A stretch of 64,000 nucleotides of DNA from Rutstroemia sp. NJR-2017a BVV2 (lineage: Eukaryota > Ascomycota > Leotiomycetes > Helotiales > Rutstroemiaceae): contig NJPS01000004.1 of the NCBI GenBank assembly GCA_002946415.1, positions 129,001-193,000 on the forward strand. Direction: 5' to 3'. Positions within the stretch are counted from its first letter, which is position 1, and every line of letters begins with the position of its first letter. Below the pieces are notes generated by a model, which did no database searches, was not told the origin of the DNA, and saw only the letters and a list, made by a program, of their open reading frames with translations. Positions 45,855 to 57,209 of this stretch are shown here, one piece after another. The position numbers were made by a program, and so were the translations under genes.

Positions 45855-48360
45855 TCACTCCAAGAATTGGTCCGTGTTATGGCGGCCTTGATGGAAGATC
45901 GTAAACCCCCTGTTACGGATATCCACCCCTCCGCTGTGCATATTTCGCACTATCTTGAGCTGTTCAGTAAAAGTCTCCCTCTCTAAAACATAGTTAGCAG
46001 CAGAAACAGCAAGAAGGTGTTCGAAAATATCTACCAATATCATCCGCAAAAGTTAGTTCCACCCAGCTGAGTTCTTTAGCATTGGTGGGATATTTCAACC
46101 TCCCAATCTCTAGATCCACGCGAGCAGCATGAACGATGAAACATCGAGCACACTTTGCTTTCCTGTCATCGCATTTGCATTTTCCACGGTCGATTTTCGC
46201 GTTTCGATCAACTAAAAAAGTATCAGCGGGTGTAAATGAAGGAAGGAAAAAATGTGATTTACTCTTGAATGCCAAGATTTGACCGGATTGAATATCCTTA
46301 TCTTTTGACGATGACTCAACGAACATTATCAGTAATGGAGGGATTGGCATGCGTACACGCACACCATCCCCACCATCCACATCAGTGACTTGCGCGCCCG
46401 GAAGATGCTGCAGAGCTCTTATAGTAGCCGTGGAAGCAACGGAACTTCGACTCATTGTCGACATAGAGGTAGGCGCTCGATCGAGGGACGCGTTTAGTCC
46501 CGGAACAACGTTCGGATCCGTCTCGTCCTTCCAGATCCAGATCTGCAATCGCCCAGTAACGACATTCAGATTCCTGCTATCGAATTGTGTCTTCTTCAGG
46601 ATACGCAATTTGATGTTCTGTTTACTAGAGTATGACAATTAGCAGCGACCTTTAGACGTGGAATGAAAGTTGCTGAACTCACAAATCTATATGAACCTTG
46701 TACCCCGTCACATGTCTCTGGAATTGCTTGAGATCCCTAGAGTCTCCAAATGTCAATTGAGCAGTGAGTATCCGCGGTTGTACAGGCGGTCTGGCTTCGA
46801 GATATAAATCGCATCTATAGACACCGGCGCGATATTGAGGATGAATGGAGGTCTTCCGCAAATCCCTGGAAAATACATTAGCCATAAGTCAAAGAACCGA
46901 GGACCCATACACTTACACGTCGTGAAATTGTCGCAGTCCCAAAGGCCACTGGTCAACATGGTCATTAACATGTTGACCATTAAAATCCAGCAATAACCGA
47001 CTATCATGGTCGATGCGAATCTTAAGATTATAGCCCGCTTGCTCTCCCGCCAGGGTACTGCCAAAGGTCAACATGCGACAAAGTTATGGTATTCGAAGAT
47101 GAATACATACCATCTGAATATGACGCCTGAATCATCAATAACCGCAGAACGCGAAGACTCCGCCGAGCCACTTTCCTTGCGGCCCGAACTAGAAGTCGAC
47201 GGCGGTAGCTGTGGAGTCACTGCTCGGTTCCTAGTCCTTTCTTGCACCTGAGCCGGGTTGAGAAATTCGGTTTGTAGATCGGTAAGTACGCCGAAAAGCA
47301 GCTATAGTAGAATAAGGTTAAATTACGGGACCATTCTCGCCGGAAAATTGTGGACTTACAAGTTCCAGTTCTGCGACGTAATTCTGCAGGGTGAGACCCA
47401 TCCCTATCATCCGCAGATCGTGCTCATGATGGTAAGTTTCCTCAAAAGCTCGATACTCCTGCGAAGCTCGAGCCGACATCAGGTAATGGGAGCAAATCAG
47501 AAGGTAAACCCAGCGTTGCGCAGGCGGACAGTTTACATCTTTGGCGAGCTGCAGGTTTCGGATGAAACACTGGACGAACCCCACCAAGGACCTGGACGAG
47601 CCATCGCAGAGACTATCGCCGGATATATTCGCCAGGTACTCCGGATTATTGAGTCTCGCCCATTTGAAAGTATCATCGTAGCCACTGCTCGGTTGCTGTC
47701 GATTTCTTCTGCATCTTTGTATTTCGGTTTCGATAAAAGGCTCGATTTTTCCAGCCCTCCATCGTTTGAAATCCGGCTGGATGATTGAATTAGTCTTTTC
47801 GTCACTACCACAAATGATTAGCGAACCGCGAACGTAGCTGATGAAAGTACGGTACATACGGATTGAAAGCGCAGATCAGAACGCGCAGCTTCTGGTGCTC
47901 GATGGTTATATTCTCCGCGAGTGATGACCACGACAGGGAATCCAACTCTCTGTGGCGACCTACTAACGTGCTCTCCTGCTGCTGCTCATGTGTGATCGAT
48001 TGCAAGACGTCCTGAAGTCTGCCGTGTATCGAAGCCAGAAAGCGGATCAAACCCCCAGAGTTATCGCCATACTGCGTCGATATGCCGAGATCCCCATGAA
48101 GGCGCGCATGGAAAGCCGCCAGATATTTTCTGATATCTGCAAGTTCGCTGCGAAATGAGGTACTGACGTTCGAAATTCTGTGAGCTGTGCCATCAACATC
48201 GTCAGAATGCAGCTATCTGTGGTGGGGAAGAGGGCCGCCAGTGTAACATAACATAACATACAGTGCTGTGCGATAACGTTGCGGGCCTCAATCCCCTCGG
48301 CAAGGGCCAACATGCGGTCAAAGAATTCCATTATCGTATCCCCTGTTCGAGATTGTCCAT
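45855..48360 (-). CDS. Large orphan fungal protein, multi-exon, function unknown
   Basis: I place the start at 48360 (MDNLEQGDTIMEFF), the first ATG in the coding frame. At least seven exons follow. Clear ones include the stretch ending FNP before a GTATGT donor near 47857, the exon reading DEKTNSIIQPDFKRWRAGKI, the RIDHDSRLLLDFNGQHVNDH piece, FTADTFLVDRNAKIDRG and the final ERETFTEQLKIVRN to the stop at 45855. Around 48130-48250 the frames do not join cleanly, so the 5' third is provisional. It has no signal peptide or transmembrane helix. A Cys cluster (GKCKCDDRKAKCARC) near the C-terminus could bind metal. It is convergent with the SesB-like hydrolase (203 bp between stops). I do not recognise the family; because it lies beside the NLR pair, its possible role in the same module is a question, not a claim. 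Confidence 0.55.
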
Positions 48361-49130
48361 ATCACCGTGAAAAGTAATATCATGATACCCGTGGGAGCTT
48401 CGAAATGCTCAGAGCAAGCGACGGTTGGGACTGACGTGCAACGTTTTCTAAAAAGTTGTTTTTGTTCAAGGTAGAGAATGAATAAGTTTACCTGTATGAC
48501 AGGGTGCAGCCTGCAGCCCCGTTTCGTTCTGGAAATCAGGTATCTGGTACTTGGACCGCTCTGAGCCACGGCAATCTAAAGACAATTTGTCCCCGCGCCA
48601 ACTTCTCCGCCAAGATATGAGAGGAGATTAGCTTCCAGACAGATAGAGAAGTTTAGACGAAGGAAAAAACAGCCAAAAGGTGTGTGGAATCACAAGAGAC
48701 AGCTGCTCGCACTAAGCCCTGCAGAGCTATTGAATCCTGCACCCTCCACTCTCCACCCTCCGCCCGGGGCCCCAAAGAGGTGGGGGGCAACATGACACAA
48801 TTCGTCAACTTTTCGAACCCTGTAGCCACATGTTCGTATCTACAACAGTAGATTCCCCCCTTCCCATCCGCCGGGGGCTGGGAGGCTTACCTCTTTTTGA
48901 CGCCAAGGGTCCTACGAGAATGAGGCTGACGGCCCCAGAGCTAGATAGTTCACCGAAACCGAGTTCCAGGCACGATTCAAATACCTCATACTAGCCATGA
49001 TGCCCGCGTCGCTCTGGGTGGGAGATAAACCTCCACAACTCATTATACGCAGCCCCGCCATTCTGCTGCTCTTTTTTGCTGTGCATGTTTGTCGAGTCGG
49101 AAGCACATTCATTGTCTATGAATCGCCGTC
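48361..49130. other. Divergent intergenic region before the MUP1-like permease
   Basis: No gene was seen. It should contain the promoters of both divergent genes. A C/G-rich block lies at 48745-48790 (CCACCCTCCGCCCGGGGCC). Confidence 0.5.
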
Positions 49131-51356
49131 ATGGCGGAGCCCATAATGATGTCGCAGCTTGGGCCGAAGAACGAGATCGAACCGAGGAACGGCCTGCACA
49201 GAACCAGGACCAACATCAGTCTCGGCGAGATAAGTGTCGAGGATCTCCAATACGTCACTGAAGAGCAAGTTGCTGGGAATCCTGCGAAAGAGTACACGAA
49301 AGCGCCCAAGGACAAAGATCTCCTGAATCGCTTCCAGGTGTTCTGTATAATTGCTAACCGAATGATGGGTACGAGCTCACTTGATCATATCTCTGGTATT
49401 TGCAAAAGCATTACTGACAAACCTGTAGGAACTGGTATTTTCGAAACCCCAACAAGTATCATACAACAAGATCGTAATGTCGGAGGCAGCATATTTCTAT
49501 GGGTCGTCGGTTGTATAGCTAGCATGGCAGGAACACTGATGTACGTTGAATATGGATTAACGATTCCACGGCGTCGAATGAATGGGGAAATTCAGGCTGT
49601 GCCAAGAAGGTGTGTTGTCATTGCTTGCTTCCGATTTCGAGGCACGATTCGCTGATTCATGTAGTGGAGGAGAGCTGAACTACCTCAAATTCCTCGCAAA
49701 ATACCCCAAGTTTCTAGCCATATGCATTTTCGGCTTCATATTCGTCGTCGTAGGAAACTCTGCCGCCAATTGCGTCTCATTTGGAGTCCATGTGCTCGCT
49801 GCGAGCGGGAATCACAACCCCAAAAAAGGTGTCGTGCAAGCCATCGCCCTCGCAACAGCTTGGCTAGTCACTCTATTGCATGCCCTTGGTCGTATGGCAG
49901 GCATCCATCTAAACAGCGCCTTCGCTGTTACGAAGGTTTCCATGCTCATAATGATAATCATACTAGGCTTCATAGTCTTGAATAATCATACAAAACATAT
50001 GCACAGAGATCCATTGTCATACTCAAATCTCGACACAAAAACCAGTTTCAAGCATCTCGGGAGGGTGGACAACGCTCGAGGTTTTGCGACGTCGTATCTG
50101 AACATTGTTTTTACTTATGGAGGATGGAACCAAGCAAACTATGTATGTTTCCCTCCCATCAGTTTTCGACTCCGCTCCTCAGCTTTCTAGTCTTCTAACA
50201 TTCGCAGGTACTTGGAGAGATCAAAAAGCCAACCACTAGGTTCAAAGGTATATCGCTATGGAGCGTAGGCATCATGTGCACTCTGTATCTCTTAACGAAC
50301 ATCGCATATGTCAGTCCGAACCTAAACAAACCGTTTCTCTCCATCGCTCACACTCCATCTAGTTAATCGTAGTACCACTGCCGCAAAACGGTGATTTCAC
50401 CAACAAGCACACCATCATCGAGCAGTTCTTCATCTTGACAATCGGACAAGTATGGAATGAAGAGGGCGCACTCAGACTCATGAATGCCTGCATAGCAGTT
50501 TCTAGTCTGGGTAACGTCATCGTCACAACCTTCACCGCAGCTCGAGGTACGTAGCCATCCTCTACCTAGAAACGATGCCATCTCTCGAACTCTTCACTAA
50601 TACCTCCCTCCAGTAAAACAAGAAATTGCCAAAGAAGGCATCCTCCCCTGGTCCCTCGACCTCGCCAAAAACATCAACATAATCGAATGGCTCACAAAGA
50701 AACTTTCCCGCAGAACAACCGTCGCCGCCCAAGAAGAAGGCTCCACACTCGTCGACCCCTCCAGCCTCGCCTCAACCTCTCAATTCGAGCCCATCCCCCT
50801 CCCCGCCCTCGTCCTCCACTGCCTCTTCTCCACCATCCTCATCCTCGCCTCCATCCGCATCCCCCACCCACAAGACGCCTACCCCTTCCTCGTCGGCATC
50901 TACACCTACACCATCGACGCCATGTCCGCGATCTGTCTCAGCCTAGGCCTAATCGTCATGCGCGTCCGCTCCACCTCCGCCTGGAACAGCTACTCGACTT
51001 CCAACCGCTGGCTCAGTCTCATCGTCGGGATTATCGTATTCTGCGCCAACACGTTCCCCGTCGCAGCACTCTGGGTCCCCGAACGAGGAATCGCCGCTTC
51101 GGTGCCCTGGTACATGGTGCCGACGATTGGCTGGGCGCTGGTGCTAGCGGGATTTGTGTACTGGGCAGTCTTCCGGTTTGCGGTGCCGGTGTTCTTGAAG
51201 GGGGCGGTGTTGGAGGTCAAGAGGGATCCGGTGATTAGGGTGGATGATGAGGGTCATTTTGTGCAGCTGGGGGAGATGGTGTATCAGAAGTGGGCGGTGC
51301 CGGAGGATGAGGATGAGGATCTGGGGTATAGGAATGGACGGGTGGTGGAGAATTGA
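49131..51356 (+). CDS. Amino acid permease, MUP1/LAT-like APC superfamily
   Basis: Six exons (49131-49368, 49429-49609, 49665-50142, 50208-50309, 50363-50546, 50614-51356) give 641 residues. After a hydrophilic ~65-residue N-terminus comes the first helix region NRMMGTGIFETPTSIIQQD, with the unwound G-x-G helix typical of APC transporters. Then follow LWVVGCIASMAGTLMYVEYG, SGGELNYLKFLAKYPKFLAI and TYGGWNQANYVLGEIKKPTT. About 12 helices are apparent. These features match fungal high-affinity methionine permeases (MUP1) and their relatives in the plasma membrane. The C-terminal tail (QKWAVPEDEDEDLGYRNGR) is acidic and may be a site of ubiquitin-linked turnover. The substrate is inferred as methionine or another neutral amino acid, which is not secure. 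It is the second APC permease in this window. Confidence 0.88.
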
Positions 51357-52290
51357 GGTGCGAGGTAATGAATGAATGTGCGTTATGGATTAGGGAAGGG
51401 ACTTTAATTCAAGTGGGCGACGGCGCTGCTTTGTAATACTGTTTTGTAACATCAATATGTACTGTAGTAATGGCAGATAGATACTTGAGTCCTGCGTCTG
51501 AAATCAAATTTATGGCGATCCATCAAGGAAAGGTTCTGTGTCAAAGTGATGGTTCTGTGTCAAGGTCTGAAGATAGTTCTTTGAAGTTGGGAAAAGCATG
51601 CCCTAAAAGCTTTCCAAAAGCCTAGTGTACAGGCTAACGACGCTTAACGTATAAAATTCAACCCATAGCACCTTCCGATAGGGCTATAGAGCACGTATAA
51701 ATGTACTGTACATGAATTAGACCTGTCATAATGATAGAGTTGAATATCTTTACAACAGACCTATCAGAAAGGTACCCATCAACGCCTTGTTAGCGTCACT
51801 ATATGCCCCTTACTTCATAGCCACAAATTCACAATACCAATACCTCTTTCTGTTCACATAGCTCTACTTTTCAGACTTCCCTGGAATACAGCAGGTGAAC
51901 CTTCTAACAGTGTTAGAAAAGAGTCAAAGATTGATTTGATTTTTGATGAATACATATAAAGTAGTAGTAACAAGAAAATCCTCCTCGCAAACCATACCAT
52001 AGCATAGAATAGCATCTTTTTATGATCTTCATAATCATAGCATACCATTTCACACCGCACCATGCCATTTATTTTGTTTTCTTTTCTTCAACTTTGCCCT
52101 TTCGTATACACCATTCCGAATTGATCCTCACAGCACAGCCTTCATCCACTCATCATCCATCAATCAATCAATGATCGTCGACAAAACAAACGAAAAAAAC
52201 AAAAACAAAGAAAAGCTCTCAATCCGATAAAGTCCTGTGCAGCGAGCGCACCAGCTCTTGATCATCATCCCACTAAACACAGTCAATCCC
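51357..52290. other. Intergenic between convergent permease and UNC93-like genes
   Basis: No gene was seen. AT-rich, with A- and T-runs near 52180-52215. The region holds two 3' flanks. Confidence 0.5.
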
Positions 52291-54001
52291 CTAAGCATCC
52301 TCCGAATTTTTATCACGTTGCATACTAGAAAGCTCCATGTCCTTATCCATGGCAGATGGAGAACGCTGTTCGGGGTCTGTTGCGCGGGTATTGAGCGAGT
52401 GCTTGTCCTCACCGATATACGCCTGCGGAACAATATCAGCATAGTTGAGGTCGGTGAATTGGAGATCTTCCTCAATGGGAGTGACGTCTTTGATCTTGAG
52501 CAGGATGACGGGGGCGGCGATGATGAGGGCGCCGGCAAGAACGGACCATGTGGTGGCAAATTCGATCATGAATGGTTTTTCCATCGCGTCGATGCGCCAG
52601 ATGATGGCTGCGCCGGCAGATTGGATGCCTTTATAGAAACCGGCGAAGTTGGCGGTTTTTCTGCCAGAGTTGGAAAGGGCGCCCATGAACCTGCGAAGTG
52701 TTAGAAGGGAGAATTGATAGAGAAAGTGAGAGGTACTCACCAGTAGACGCAAAGTTGCCACACGGCGTCATAAAATCCATAGGACATATACAAAATACAT
52801 GGTCCAGCGAAACCTGCATCGGTCCAGTCGAGCTTGCCATGATAATCGGGCTGCGAAGTGACATCACGGTCGGGAACAGATGATTGAAATGCCAATCCTC
52901 CGCCCCAAACTCCACCGGTTAAGATAAACAACCCAATCAAGGCAGCTCTTGCCCTGATAACTCGTCGAAATCTGTTCATGTCAAGAGAGTATCCGGCCAC
53001 GAAAGCGCCAACAATTTGAGCAGCCCAGTATAAGACATTATTCAGTGCGCGGGTACGGGTGTTGAAATGCGCACCATTGATGCCATTGAATTGATATGTA
53101 TAGAACCAATTGGAAGCAAAAAACATGGGAAAGAGGAGGAGGATGTAGGTGTTGTTTCTGAGGGTGTACCACAACCCCCAGATCTCACTTTGCCAGGTTG
53201 GGTTCTTCATGAGGATGACATGAGATCCATCTGATCGCATAACTTTGCTAGCGTCGCAGAGACAGAGAGCAGCGAGGGCACCGATGAACATGAGGATGAT
53301 GAAACCAATGTATGTTGCGTCGCTGACGGTCGAATTAGTGGTATCGTTGACGTTAAGGGCGAGGGGGATCTACCATCAATTAGCATATAATTAATTCACC
53401 CTCAGTGCGCATGGACCAAACTTACCAAAGCACCAATCACAGCACCAAGGTTGAAGATTGACCAGAACCATGAGATATACTTGCCCTTGGAGTGCTCTGG
53501 AGGGTAAGACATCATGATGGCACCTTGAGCGGTCCAAAGAAGACCAGCGCAGACTCCAAGCAAAGCTCCAGAGAAGATGACATATCCATCACTCTTGGTG
53601 TGACTGTAACACAAGAAGCTGGAAGCATAGACGCAATAACCAAGTCCACCCAAGCCTAAGGTGAGTCTGATGCCGAGACGATTGGCGAAAGTGCCTGCGA
53701 AAAAGCCGACAATGGAGAAAGTTGAGTAGAGAGCAGTATTTGCGTTGTCAGCTGGCTTCGCGGATACTTGACCTCCTCCTCCAAGACCACTAAGAGCATT
53801 GTACATGCCGACGCAGAGGAAGCAGACGATGGCGACCAGGACCAATTGCACTTGAGGGGAGGCATACCAAGGGAGGGTGATGGGGCCAATTCGCACTGAT
53901 TTGTACATCCATCCTGACGGTCGAGTAACGAGACTTGGTTGCTCCTTGGTCGTGCTGTAGGAAGTGTGGTTCGAAGCATCTGTCTGTAGATGATCTCCCA
54001 T
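52291..54001 (-). CDS. UNC93-like major facilitator superfamily protein
   Basis: Three exons, 54001-53426, 53369-52741 and 52690-52291, give 534 residues. The first ~40 residues are hydrophilic. About 12 helices follow: VQLVLVAIVCFLCVGMYNAL, LSGLGGGGQV, TALYSTFSIVGFFAG, ASSFLCYSHTKSDGYVIFSG, GLLWTAQGAIMMSYPPEHSK and SWFWSIFNLGAVIGALIPLA. The AQGAIMMSYP region and the length match the fungal UNC93-like (DUF895) group of the major facilitator superfamily. Animal UNC93 proteins regulate channels or traffic receptors, and transport by fungal members has not been assigned to my knowledge. The C-terminal tail is acidic and hydrophilic. The 3' end converges with the MUP1-like permease. Upstream is a 3.2-kb gap. 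Confidence 0.88.
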
Positions 54002-57000
54002 ATTGGCGGTAAAGACAAGGAAGAGTCTTTTTGGGAATAGTAACAGAGTTTCGGAAGGTGATGGGAAAGTTGTGGGAAGGAACTGAATTATTTCACATAT
54101 GCTACCAAGATGGTTAAAAGCAAGTTGAAAAAATTCAAATATTCAAAGGTGAAGGAAACATAGAAAGATCTGGAGGATGGAAAGCGGGGGGGTCGAAATC
54201 CTCAGATTAAAGAGCACCTGAGAGGAGCTCGAGACTTAAGATCTGAAAGTTGTTCCGGCTAATGAAGTGGGAGAGTGAATGCGAAGAAATGAATTATATC
54301 GGCTCGTGGGCAGCCGTTCACCAATTACAATTGTCATTACAATCGTAACTATATTCACTCTTTGTTTTTGCCGACAGCCAACGCATACTTAATCCAGATA
54401 GAGAAGGAACAATCCCGCTTTTTGATGAGAACTCAAATGAATATGGAAGTTGCCGATCCTGACACCTCGCAACGATTGAGCATTCATGCCAATCACAGAT
54501 GTTGTTTCTTGGCCGACTGGCTGGTGACCTGTAGGAACAACGACAATGAAGTCGAGATCCCTCCACCTCCAGTATCTTGGCTGGTTGGCGGTCTTGCGCT
54601 TGCTCCCACTGCCGTCAGTTGGGACGGTACAGGATCACTGCAGTGGTGCCAGGAGTCCCCAGGAGTTCCCAACTCCACGCGCCATACACCATGACAATCC
54701 TGTGTCCGTCCCCCTCTCACTCAAAATCCGGTCCTTTAATCCAGCCTTACCTGCCAAGTATCTCTGTGGTTGGTCGTAGGAGTGGTAAGATTCGGTAGAG
54801 GCAAAGATAAGATGAGATCCATCCTGTCGGTAAACCATTATGTACCAAATGGTTGTGCTGGACCCCACGAGGCACAGGAGCGGATGCATGGACATACTTA
54901 TACATAGTAAAATTATTTCATGCGAGTGCGTGGAATCCTCCGGAGGACCATGGGAGGACCATCATTTATAGATATTTCAATTCCCACCCTGCTTCTGTGT
55001 GGAGTATAATTGCACATCCCATGTCATGTAATATATGCATGCCGTTCATCTGGTGACACAGAGCCGCATTTTAGTGGTAGCTTGTTCTAGATTAATGCGG
55101 CACCAGAAATGATCGAGCAATGAGCGATGCCGTATCGGCTGCTGTATCAACACATACTGCAGGCCGAAGAGCGAAAGGCGAGCTTGCATCGGGATCTGTG
55201 TCGAGGCTGCGATCGAGAACGACAGCGAAGTGTTAATACGGGAGAATGCCGACGCCCACGTTGTACAGTACAGGAGATGTTCGGTATGGACCGTATGATG
55301 TCTTGCATGTCGCCGTAACAGATAATTGGTGCGTGCTAGAACATGGCGTCTGGTGCCATTACTGGAAGAGCTCAGGAGGACGAGGGCAGCGATGATTGGA
55401 GTTGGTCTCTGCTTACAGTGAGCATAAACTCAGGATGCAATCCATCCTTCATCGTTGTCCCGAAGCCACGCAGCCAACCACCATTAAGGAAGCAGTAGTG
55501 GCTTCCCCTTCCCGGTAAATCAATCATTGCGATGTCGGCGGTTCAGCCGCATTGTCTTCCACTTTCATTTTCCGTCAAGCGAGATCCATCATCCCTCACT
55601 GCAGCTAATCACAAAACCCTAGATGCGCCGAATCGGTTCTGCCCACGGCCACGGGAAAATCGAGACCGTCTGAAGGCGCCGGCCCATCTCACCGTTTGCT
55701 GTACACACAGTAAGTAAAGCCAGGCCAGCCTTGCTGCAAACCCCGCGCGACCCCATGCAGGAAGTGCTATTTTCGGGGATCGTTCGATTTCTTGGCCGTT
55801 AGCGGTTTGTGTAGGTTCAAGCAGGTACAATTGTTTTGTGTGCGATGACTGATCTTTCGTGCTCGGGAAGTTTTGGTGGAGGTAACATGACTGCGCAGGT
55901 GAGCAATGGTGAGGAGAGATCATGCCAACGATCACGGCGTTGGCGTTCCAGGATGGGAAGAAGGCAAAAGGTATTCTTCCCAACGTCACAATTTTCAACT
56001 CCCCAGTATGGATTAATAATCGCAAGGTCACTGCGATGTGTCTCGACGGAATACTTCGACTTTCATCATGAGTTCGGTCGTACTCCGGCATGTCGCTGTC
56101 AGTAGCACTTCTCCATTGCTCCATTCCCTCCATTCCCTCCATTCCCTCCATTCCTCCCCCTCCTCCTCCTGTCTTCACTGCTCCAGCAAGAACCACAGTT
56201 TTGCCCCAGATAAAATCTGGAAAAGGTCAACCATTTATTTGGCCACGGATCCACGGATTATCACACAGGGTTGAATTGTATGTCCATTTTCTCCATTGAA
56301 ACGTGGGGCCAGATCCGCTTATTTCGCGTTTAACTGCTTGGCGGTAATGCTCTATGATGCAATTCCATTGGCGGAAGATCTCTGGAGGAAAAGGGAAAAA
56401 TGTACCGGAGCACGGCTGCCGGCTTGGGGGAAAGAGGGCAAACTCATAAGTCACAGCATGTGCATGGATGATATTTACTTTAGTAAATCGAATAATTGCG
56501 CCCACGGAAGCTTTACATGCGGATGACCGATGCACGTTTCTCTTTCCCAATCCGTTGTTTGGTTGTGGTGGACACCGTGGATGAGCTGAGTGAGAGCTCC
56601 GTTTGTCTGCATGGTGGGTGCACGTACACTACTGCCGGACAGGGTAACCTCAAAAGATTTTCCCCTCCTTACGAAGCTCCACGAGTACGGAGGACAGTCA
56701 CATATATCCCCTCCATACCTAGCTGCCTATAGATAATCTTCGAACGTTCGGTCTCTAATTATCCTTCAATTCTATTTTGTATATAAATAATTGCTCCGTA
56801 CACACTCATACGACCTTTGGGGTCAATTGGTTAATTCAATTGACTGATTATCTCAACTTAATATCTCTCGCCAAAGAATTCAAGCTTCACACCTTACCAA
56901 GCTGTCAGTCATACAAGTACCTTTTGGACATCTCCATATCTCCATCAAAACCAGTCGCACATGATTCTTTCGTTGGCTCAATAAAGCGGGCTGATCTGCA

Positions 57001-57209
57001 TTCAACTGAAATTTAGCAAGCTGAGCACATACATCATCAAATCCAACACGAATCAGATTCTCCACATAAACCTTCCTCCACTCGCGCCCGCGCTCGAAGC
57101 TCAAACTACAACTTGACATCGATCCCTTTACCTCCCGCCCTCCTTTTCTCTCCCTTCTCCCTCATACCTCTCACTCTCTCTTGCTACACGACGAGCTCTC
57201 CTATTGAGA
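54002..57209. other. 3.2-kb gap between divergent UNC93-like and GUT2-like genes
   Basis: No gene could be supported. A 180-codon frame from an ATG at 56151 to 55609 (minus) begins with repeated Met-Glu-Gly units that come from a minisatellite, and it has no motif. A 110-codon frame at 54362-54694 starts without an ATG. The last ~200 bases before 57210 are C/T-rich, like a leader. Confidence 0.5.
56113..56158. repeat. Minisatellite of 9-bp CCATTCCCT units
   Basis: CCATTCCCT and near copies repeat about four times from roughly 56120 to 56156. On the minus strand it encodes Gly-Met-Glu repeats. Confidence 0.8.

Noticed and set aside
55609..56151. 180-codon minus-strand frame beginning with Met-Glu-Gly repeats
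   Set aside because: Its start is generated by a minisatellite and the rest has no motif; left as a possibility in the findings only.
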